Source of the DNA: Nageia nagi
Lineage: Eukaryota > Pinophyta
Reading direction: 5' to 3'
Length of the DNA: 64,000 bases
NCBI GenBank assembly: GCA_050084985.1
Contig: JBITNC010000001.1
Span: 54,126,001-54,190,000 of the forward strand
The translations under genes were made by a program, and so were the position numbers. Shown in pieces: positions 10,904-18,662 of this stretch (the stretch's first letter is position 1; each line of letters begins with the position of its first letter). A model generated the notes under the pieces. It saw nothing but the letters and a program-made list of their open reading frames with translations, had not been told where the DNA came from and did no database searches.

Positions 10904-11288
10904 ATTTGCATTTCCCTTACCTTTTTGAGCAAATTTCTTTTTACGACAATCATACTCTTTGTGCCCAAAGATGCCACAAAAGTTACAATTTTCATCAAAC
11001 TTTTCCTGAGGTGTTGGATTACTTGATCCAGCTTTGTCATTCCTTTGCTGATGTTGAAGAAGAGATCATGAGAAGTATGTCATCTGAAATTGCATGATAA
11101 ATCATTAAAGTTGCTAACTCATTCTTTGAGTTATAGATTTCAAGAGCCTTCTCATCTATAGGAGCGACCATGTATTCATTAACTGTCTGCCACAACTTTC
11201 TTGCTTGTAACTCAGCTTTCATACGAGGTTCCCATATGCCAAAGTTGGAACCGTCGAGTATATGCTTGGGTATGAAGGTTTCAACCAT
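10904..11288 (-). pseudogene. Copia A gag, internally deleted
   Basis: The N-terminus starts at ATG 11288 (MVETFIPKHILDGSNFGIWEPRMKAELQ) and resembles the DUF4219/UBN2-type Copia gag that coats the RNA. It runs to ISSSTSAKE near 11037. After that the sequence jumps directly to the linker in front of the zinc knuckle C-N-F-C-x4-H-x4-C (about 10945-10990). In Copia B and D some 500-600 bp of gag lie between these two points. This internal deletion also shifts the frame, so no full gag-pol can be made. Confidence 0.85.
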
Positions 11289-12723
11289 TGCTACACAAAA
11301 GTAAATATGCAATAAGAATGAAATTTTTTATAATTTACCATCTATACAAATAAAACATTGATAAGCAAACATGTCCCACATGTGCAAACTTATAAACCAA
11401 GATCCATAGAAGGATAAAGTTGAGGTTGTTTTCTTGTATAGAATTAGGCCTTCACTTGGATGCCCGCAAGGTGGAGCCCAGGTACTACCAGTCCTTAACC
11501 AGTTCACCTTGGTCAGTAATATACTCTCACAAGGAGAAGTACCAACTATTTTCCAAGGATCCGACGTATCTTGGACTGGCCATTTTAATTATCTTGTTTA
11601 AGGTTTTCAGTTTTCCTCCTAGGTTATCAGGATAATCCCTGAATAGACGTGCGGACATGTGGTATCACTACACACATGTCTGTCCACCTAATAGAGTTAT
11701 ATCCAATCCAATAGAGGTCTTAGGGGCAATTAAGACGGACTTACCACCACTTAGCTCTTCGGACTAAAAGGGCTCCAGTCTGCCCTGTCCTCCCCTCATG
11801 GCTCCCCAAACAAGTCATGTTGTGGAAAAGTACGTGCGGATGTGTTCATTTTAGGGGTTACTTTCAATATTTTGCGTTTTGCAAGTATAAAGCAATTGTG
11901 TAAAAATATAGAGTAAAGTAAAAATACATCATCCACACGAACTTGAAAAACCTTAAAAGTCCAATGGGTTTTGTATTAACCCCTAAAGGACTTTTTACAT
12001 TTTGCATACTTTGCTCACGTTCAAAAATTCATTTAAACACTTTAATGAATTTTAAAAAGGCTAAGTTCTACTTAGCATTAATCCATAACTTAAATATGCA
12101 TTATTCCATGACTTAAAAATTAAGTAATAAACATGCATCATGCATTATTTAACTTAAAATTTTAAGTACTAAGCATGTTTTGTTCCTCAAACAAGACTAA
12201 GAGGCATGCATTACAAATTTAGCATGCAAGATCTAGATAAAGTTTTAAGTAAAAATTATACAAATTCCCCCCTTTTCACTTAAAGTTTTATCCCTAAAAA
12301 CTTGTATGCTAAAATTTGTTTTTTTTTTAAGTATGCATTTTAAGTAAAAAAATTCCCTTGTTTACTTAAAAAATAGCATAGGGTTCCCTTATAGGAAACA
12401 TGAAATATTTAAAAAAATACTTAGGTAAAATCCCTTAAAGTGTTAATTAAACAAGGACATAAAACAGTCAAACCCCCTCCTTAGTTGGAAAAAAAAAATT
12501 AAATGCACAACAACTATGTTTGAAAAAAAAATGGAAAAGGCCACGTGAGTAGTAGGGAGGTGAAGGTGGCCATGCGTAGGAGCGTTAAGCCACGTGGAGG
12601 TTGAGAGGCTGGGCGGTAGAGGGAGACCAAAGTTAGCAATGGAGGTGAGCGACAAGGAGGGAGAAGAGTAGATGCATTTTTTTGACTTGATCAATCGACG
12701 CATTTTTTGACTTGATCAATCTT

Positions 12724-13216
12724 CGCATCCTTTACATTTCCTTACATAGACATGAAGGGGGTCATTTCTATCTTGGAAGTGGAGTTGCTTGTGAGGTTGG
12801 CACTGAAGAGGGAGAGGGCTTCTTAGTTAATAGTCCATGGAAGCATGGAGGAGTTGGTGATGAAGATTATTCTTGCATTCCAACATGTTGTACTTCTAAT
12901 AGTTGAGCAGTTTGGATCAGATTTGACAATCATATCGGTAGGATGTGATGCTACGAAAGATGACCCTCTGGGTGGCTGTGAAGTCTCACCGAATGGTTTT
13001 GCATATATGACACAGATATTGAGTGATCTATTTAATCGCAGGTTGCTTGTTATCTTAGAAGGGGATTATAATCTACGAATTATATCTACCTCAGCTACAG
13101 CAGTTGTAAAGGTGCTACTTGGTGAGAATACAGGATTTATTTCCAACAATGTACAACCTTACAAGGCTAGTATCGAGGCACTTTTGGATGTTTTGGAAAT
13201 TCAATCATGTTATTGG
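12724..13216 (+). pseudogene. Captured histone deacetylase (class II, HDA15-like) fragment
   Basis: On the plus strand (antisense to Copia A) about 165 codons match the C-terminal half of a plant class II deacetylase catalytic domain. They include RILYISLHRHEGGHFYLGSG, EVGTEEGEGFLVN, GGVGDEDY, then after a frameshift AFQHVV, DLTIISVGCDA, DDPLGGCEVSPNGFA, LLVILEGDYNLR, ATAVVKVLLGE and ALLDVLEIQSCYW. The zinc-ligand Asp of the 'GFDA' block and the Tyr of 'GGYN' are kept, but the usual EGGYN is EGDYN. The first two thirds of the active site are absent. The frame shifts near 12868-12872 (about two bases missing). The fragment is continuous where I would expect several introns, which suggests capture from spliced RNA. 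It cannot make a working enzyme. Confidence 0.85.
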
Positions 13217-13299
13217 ATGCACGGAGGTGAGACCCGGACTGCGAGCGAAGGCGACTGTGGGCAACCACGGGGTTCTGAATGGTGGATGGGTGCGACGGT

Positions 13300-13515
13300 T
13301 GGCATCTCGTCAAAAAATTTGCAGACCCTTTCAACATATCCATTTTGTGCATATCCTTCGATGTCAAATAATTCGCAGACCCTTTTAACGTATCCGTTTG
13401 GTGCATATCCTTTGAGCATTGCAGTCCAAAAAACTCTGTCTGCATCATGCATCTTGTCAAACAATTCGCGTGCCTTCCCTTCGCTTCCACATTTTGCATA
13501 CATGTCTACCAGGGA
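13300..13515 (-). pseudogene. Captured PPR protein fragment
   Basis: On the minus strand (sense for Copia A) about 72 codons form pentatricopeptide repeats: SLVDMYAKCGS, KARELFDKM, VFWTAMLKGYAPNGY, then a shortened second repeat with GYAQNGYVER and KFFDEMP. These are PLS-class PPR motifs of the organellar RNA-binding family. The open frame (13602-13210) extends beyond the repeats into unrelated sequence at both ends. It lies about 85 bp from the end of the deacetylase fragment and points towards it. The fragment is too short to work by itself. Confidence 0.8.
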
Positions 13516-14146
13516 AAAAGAGTGAAGGACGTGGAGGTGGAGGTAGTCGTGCGATAGAGGTCGTAGGGGTAGCTGATTTTGTTTAATTTTGGGCAGTTGC
13601 AAATATAATAAAAATTGAAATTTCTCCTTATTTGATTATTTTTAAATACCTTTCCCCCTCTTTTTTTTTAAGCTATGAAATAGCTATTATGAGATATGTA
13701 ATTAAAAAAGGGCTATTTGCAATTAAAAAAATAATTGTAAACTCATTTTGTATTGCTCTCATCATATATATATTAAAGAAAATACACCCTTTTTAATAAA
13801 TGGCTTACAATATGTTATTTCTATATATTAACCTCTTAAATTATCAACATGTTTACTAGAGGATAGTAAAAAAATTACCCATATTTTGCAAATAACAAAA
13901 AAAGTTAACACATAGTTCAAAATGTGTTAGTGTCATAAGAATAAATCAAGTTTAATTATAACATATTATTGCCATTTTGATCATATTTTGCAAAAAATAA
14001 GGTCCAATATCTCATAAAATATGTTAGTATCTAATGCAATAATCCATAAGATAACCAAATGAGGAGGAAATTTATACCTTCTCTTAGTTTTACCTCACCA
14101 ATGGGGTGTAAGATGAGGAATGAAGAAGGATCACCAAGATGTAGCT

Positions 14147-14238
14147 TCCACACCAAAAAGAAAAGCTTTCACACCAAGAAGAAGAGCTTCCACACCAAGA
14201 AGAAGAGCTTCCACACCAAGAAGAAGAGCTTCCACACC
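14147..14238 (-). repeat. 21-bp tandem repeat beside the PBS
   Basis: About five copies of a 21-bp unit containing CTTCCACACCAAGAAGAAG end directly at the PBS. Copia D has two or three diverged copies at the same place (62600-62660). Copia B and C have only single traces of the GGTGTGGAAG motif. Confidence 0.9.
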
Positions 14239-14240
14239 AA

Positions 14241-14252
14241 GCTCTGATACCA
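14241..14252 (-). promoter_or_regulatory. Copia A primer binding site (tRNA-iMet)
   Basis: On the minus strand TGGTATCAGAGC lies two bases after the 5' LTR. It is the complement of the plant initiator methionine tRNA 3' end and the usual start point of minus-strand cDNA in Copia elements. Confidence 0.95.
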
Positions 14253-14254
14253 AT

Positions 14255-14673
14255 TGAAGGATTTAGATCTACTCTAATCCTCAAGGTCCAAGACTAGGAA
14301 ACTCAATCATTCAACATAACACCATTTACACAAGATAACGCAAATATAATGTGGTTCCTCCCTCCTTGGGAGTACATCCACAACTAGTTCTCAATTCTCA
14401 ATCTATGCACCTCTTACTACAATTATCTTTCTCTCCTACACAAACTAGTAGAGTAATCTTACTCCAAAAACTTAGTTATGTTACAAGAGAAGAGGCCCTC
14501 TATTTATAGCATGAGAGCACCTCCCTAACCTCCCTTTAACCCAAGGGTAAGGTTAGGGTTACAATAAATGTAGAATTCAATTAATCCCTTAAGGTATCTA
14601 GATATCCTTTAAGTGATTAATTAAATTTACAAGGAGTTTAGATATTCACAATATTTCATTACAAATTCTAACA
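14255..14673 (-). repeat. Copia A 5' LTR (419 bp)
   Basis: Starts TGAAGGATTT and ends TTCTAACA, followed by the TSD CAATG. Compared with 6471-6949 it has about seven substitutions and lacks 60 bp. A long imperfect palindrome (about 14576-14632, centre TATCTAGATA) lies in the U3 part upstream of the TATA box. Confidence 0.95.
14500..14508 (-). promoter_or_regulatory. TATA box in the Copia A 5' LTR
   Basis: TATAAATAG on the minus strand, inside the LTR where the U3 promoter is expected. The same motif occurs at the matching place in the LTRs of Copia B, C and D. Confidence 0.7.
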
Positions 14674-14678
14674 CAATG

Positions 14679-15571
14679 ATGACTACTTGGAGCTAGGTAG
14701 ACTAAGTTGGGTCTCTTTGGAGCCTTTCCTAACATCCAAGGATGAAAGATCCCCTATAATAGAAAGAAAGTTAGTGATGCACGATTGTCTCACTATCATG
14801 GGGTGTGAGCAGGAGAGGATAGGTGGTCCATGATGACAAGCAATGGTTGGTTGGTGACATTGAGAGTTGAGATGAAGGTGTTGGGATACATTGGTAATTG
14901 TGTACAAAGGTAGGCATTGCTACATCGACTTGTGCCTTTTAGCATGTTGAGTGGTGTTGTCTAGGTGGCATTTGGTGCCTCCAATGTCTAGGATGGGCTC
15001 GAAAAAGGAGTTTATCAACCTAATAGTCTGAGGGATATATTTGGTAGATTGTTGTAGAGCTCTACATCTAAAGATAGTAACCTCTCATAGGAAAAGAGCC
15101 AATTATCTATTGTTGAGATAGCGAAAAAAGTGGATAAGGAGTGCCCAAGTCCCCTATAAAAGAAGTGATATCTCCCTTGAATCTTGTAATATGTGGGACA
15201 TTGAAATATCAATTACTTCTCATTATTTACCTCTTAGAGAGAGAAAAGGTGATAAATCTTATAACTGCAAGGAATATTTGTCTATCTGAACCCATAGTTG
15301 GTGGGAGTAGACTCTAAGCTGAATAAGGAGGACCCTTAAATGGTGATACCAATGGTGTTACAAATAATTTGGTTTGATGATGATACCATCAATGATCTGT
15401 AAGAAATGTTCAATTTAGAAAGTGCCCTTGGGCTTGAGAAGCTTAGGGGACAAATTAAAGTAATCTAGATGTACCATCAACAAATATTCGTTCTAATAGA
15501 TTTGTCAATCACAACATTCAAGAGGGAGGGGGTTGAAGAGGAACATCTAATGAGTAGTTGAATGGTGGAAT
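14679..15571. other. Degenerate sequence, no clear gene
   Basis: Joins directly to 6465 across the Copia A insertion. Only short, unrecognised ORFs are seen on either strand. It may be the decayed downstream part of the minus-strand LINE relic at 15572-16126, but no motif proves it. Confidence 0.4.
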
Positions 15572-16126
15572 TTAACTGATGGAAATGTCAATGGATTGGC
15601 GAAGTAGACTAGCCTTAGAGTACCAACATTGTCTATTCCAAGTAAGACCTAATGAAGAAATACTCTCTAAAGAATATAATGCTAGAAATGGGTACCTCTT
15701 GTGGCCCAAAGTAGATTCACCTAACAACTTGAGTTTGTGAAGGAAGGATGCGAGTCTAAATATGCTCTCAAGATGAAGGAGTGGTTGAGAAACAAAATTA
15801 CTTTGGACAATACACTGAGGAATTGTTTTTTTCAATGAATCATGCACTAAAACATGATGGTCGAAGTACTCAATATGTGTGCACTCAACACATTTGGAAC
15901 TAAAGTGCCAAATCTTTGATATATGAATAACTATGGGTTTAATGAGTGTATTAAAGAGGCATTTCTTTGAAGGGATATCTTGGAAGTGAATATGAAAGCA
16001 TAACCGTTCGAAGATCATGGACTTAGTCTTACTAAGATTAATTACTAGTTGTCTAGTCTCAAAAATGAGCAAGTGCATCCAACTATCTTTGAAGGCATTT
16101 AAGGGCGTGAGAAAGGATGATAACAT
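15572..16126 (-). mobile_element. RTE-like LINE relic: C-terminal reverse transcriptase part
   Basis: A minus-strand open stretch of 184 codons contains QLVINLSKTKSMIF (family 'LTVNLxKTKVMIF'), then LFNTLIKPIVIHISKIWHF (family 'FDTLVxPxLLYGxxxWG') and a tail with PQCIVQSNF...PLLHLESI. This matches the thumb and C-terminal region of RTE-type non-LTR retrotransposon ORF2. The YLG block normally between the first two motifs is missing, so there is an internal deletion. The catalytic YADD part is not present. It is a dead fragment in a different LINE group from the relics at 4.3-6.2 kb and 34-37 kb. Confidence 0.6.
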
Positions 16127-17099
16127 GGAGAGGCCATAAAGAGAACAAATGTCAAAGCAACATGATTGGCTAGGGGGAGGGTGGGAGAATTAAAGATCAT
16201 GAATATGGGAGATCAAAGATATGCTGGCAAGAGCATAATCCACTATACTCGCACCCCCACTATTCAAGAAGCAAGTGTATTTGTAGGAATTCAAGAAGTA
16301 GGTATATTTATTGGAATTTGGGAAGCAAGTATTTTGTTACAAGTCGAAAAACAAGATAGCCCATTAAGAATATAAAGATATCGTGATTCATCAAGTTGAA
16401 GAAGATGCCTCCCTCCCTGATCATCGACGATCAATGAAGTATGAATGGAAGGAGTCTTCTTTAATCAATAGTTAAGGGGAAAAAAATAGGGTCCTTCATC
16501 CTCCAACCGTAACACCCGAAAAATAAAAACTTAGAGAGTTTCAAAATGCATGACCAAAGGAAACATCAAAAGGTCCTAGGTCCTAAGGGCTTGACATAGG
16601 TTAAGGGAAAGCTATTAAGTTAAAAATTATATAAAGGGGCAAAACCACATAGTCCTATGTCCTAAGGCATGGATAGTCGACAAGGCAAAACACTCAAGAA
16701 AATTCTAAATTAAAAATTTGAGATTTTATTTTTATCTTTTTTTGGTTAATTGAATATCCAAAAACAATTTAAAATAATTATTTAATAAAAAAAATCAAAA
16801 TTTAGGTGGTGACACATAACTCATCATATTTACTCAAATAAATTTTAATTTTCTCTAACACTATTTAGGTGTCGACATTTTAATCTCTTTATGCTAGCTT
16901 TTTAGAAAAATCAAGAGCTCTAAAGAGTAGTGAAACATCCACTTAAATAATCACAACTCTATGTTCAAGAGAATCTCCATCATGTAAATCATTTTGTATA
17001 GATTTCATACAGTAAATTGCATCTAAATTCATAATAAATATAACAAATAACAAGTTCATATAATTTGTACATCCCTATATTAACTTACTAAACATATCT
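16127..17099. other. Intergenic DNA with a short 27-bp tandem repeat
   Basis: Three imperfect copies of a 27-bp unit (ATTCAAGAAG(C/T)A(A/G)GT...) lie at about 16260-16345. The rest, including two short motifs around TCCTA(G/T)GTCCTAAGG near 16575 and 16650, shows no gene. Confidence 0.5.
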
Positions 17100-18440
17100 C
17101 AAAATATATAAAATCATCTCAATATCATATTGTAAGACATTATATGGATGAATTCATTCAAAATCATATTTTTATAGTTGACATAAACTATATAACTTAC
17201 AAAACAATATACACCATCAAAATGTAAATAATTTGAAATTGCAATGTAAACATATCATCTTTAGAAATATCACATTAATTTAATATACAAAGTCATGTGT
17301 TCACACAAAATGAAAAATTGCATACCCTCCAAATTTAAGTCATGTATGAATTAAATTTCAAGGCTAACTATGATAATACTCATCAACAATGATAGATGTT
17401 AAAATGTAAAATTTGAAAGTTCAATATAAACATATATCTTTAAAAATATCACATAAATTTGATATACAAAGTCATGTGTTCACACTACAATGAAAATTAT
17501 ATACCCTCCAACTTCAAGTCTAACAACAACACTCATCAAGAACAATAGATTTCAAAATTTAAATATATCATCTTTATAAATATCACATCAATTTTATATA
17601 CAAAATATTGTTCACACAACAATTGAAAATTACATACCCTCCAACTTCAAATCGTGTATGAATTAAACACTTATCAAGAACATAAGTCAAGGATGGAAAG
17701 GTGCAACATCACTATCATGGAACATAAGTCATGAATGGAAAGGTGTAACATCACTATCATGGAACATAAGTCATGGATGGAAAGGTGCAACATCACTATC
17801 ATGGAACATAAGTCACACATGACCAAATCAATCAACAATCGAGATATATATGTTATGTGTGTGAATTAAATTACATACCCTGCAAATTCAAGGTGTGTAT
17901 GAATTAAATTCAAGGTTGACAATGACAACACTCATCAACAACAAAAGATGTCAAAATATAAAATTTGAAAGTGTAAACATATCATTTTTAGAAATATCAC
18001 ATAAATTTGATATACAAAGTCATGTGTTCACATTAAAATGAAAAATTGCATACCCTTCCAATCATATATGAATAAAATTCTAGGGCTGACGACGACAACA
18101 CTCGTAAAGAAAAATGTCAAAATGTAAATAATTTAAAAATTCATTAAAACATATCATCTTTAGAAATGTTACATCAATTTTATATACAAAATCATATGTT
18201 CACACAGCAATAAAGATTATATACCCTCCAACTTCAAATCATGTATGAATTATACTCCAAGGCTAACTACCACAACATCACTTATCAAGAGCAATAAATA
18301 CCAAAATGTAAATAATATCTTTAAAAATATCACATCAATTTAATATACGAAATATGTGGTCACACAACAATGGAAAATTACATACCCTCTGACTTCAAAT
18401 CGTGTATTAACTAACTACTAACCACTAACCACTTACCAAG
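17100..18440. repeat. Degenerate tandem-repeat field upstream of the LRR gene
   Basis: Six or so diverged copies of a unit with ATATCATCTTTA(G/A)AAATATCACAT, then GATATACAAAGTCATGTGTTC, then TACCCTCCAACTTCAA recur at about 17230, 17400, 17560, 17940, 18110 and 18300. Between them is a clean three-copy 42-bp array (17684-17810). The field ends about 220 bp before the LRR gene start. The unit is AT-rich and has no ORF. Confidence 0.8.
17684..17810. repeat. Three-copy 42-bp tandem repeat
   Basis: Units read AACATAAGTCATG(G/A)ATGG, then AAAGGTGCAACATCACTATC. A fourth partial copy of GATGGAAAGGTGCAACATC occurs at about 18453-18471, close to the LRR gene. Near identity shows recent amplification. 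Confidence 0.9.
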
Positions 18441-18662
18441 ACCAATAGATGGATGGAAAGGTGCAACATCAGCATCTTCTCTGTATTAAATGAAGGATTA
18501 ACTGTATTGCCCACCTCCCTTTCTACGTCTTCCAGCTGAATATGGCAATTAAGACTGCTAATGAATTTCACTTGGCTTGGAAATATTTTATTTAGTTTTG
18601 TCTACGGAGACATCCTTTAAATTGGGTAGCCTCTCCCATGTTTTCATATCGTTTGTGTAGTG

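Larger units (their letters stand above)
11289..14240 (-). other. Copia A leader between PBS and gag
   Basis: Unusually long (about 2.95 kb) untranslated leader. The gag-proximal ~900 bp (about 11300-12240) are conserved with Copia B (27540-28560), C (52800-53820) and D (60230-61450). They include the very stable ATGGCTCCCCAAACAAG block at about 11799 and repeated GCATGCAT-like motifs. Next comes a GC-richer pocket (12540-13600) with captured host sequence, then AT-rich DNA, then 21-bp repeats up to the PBS. Nothing else coding was found. Confidence 0.75.
6471..14673 (-). mobile_element. Copia A: complete Ty1/Copia LTR retrotransposon
   Basis: An 8203-bp element bounded by TG...CA LTRs and a perfect 5-bp target-site duplication CAATG (6466-6470 and 14674-14678). 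Reading on the minus strand the order is 5' LTR (14673-14255), PBS, a leader of about 2.95 kb with captured host sequence, shortened gag, protease, integrase, reverse transcriptase, RNase H, a 0.9-kb 3' region with a tandem array, PPT and 3' LTR. The integrase-before-RT order defines Copia. The LTRs differ by about seven substitutions plus a 60-bp indel, so the insertion is relatively young. Yet pol has five in-frame stops and gag is internally deleted, so it is non-autonomous. Confidence 0.95.

Noticed and set aside
12845-13525. The 226-codon ORF taken as an intact deacetylase gene
   Set aside because: Deacetylase similarity starts upstream in another frame and ends at about 13216. The rest of the ORF is the antisense of the PPR fragment and pocket sequence. 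The first part of the catalytic domain is missing.
14059-14284. ORFs with repeated FHTKKKS or SSSWCG text
   Set aside because: They are translations of the 21-bp repeat beside the PBS.
18660-18662. GTG as start of the LRR protein
   Set aside because: The next codon is ATG (18663), which gives the full signal peptide. Plant nuclear genes rarely start with GTG.
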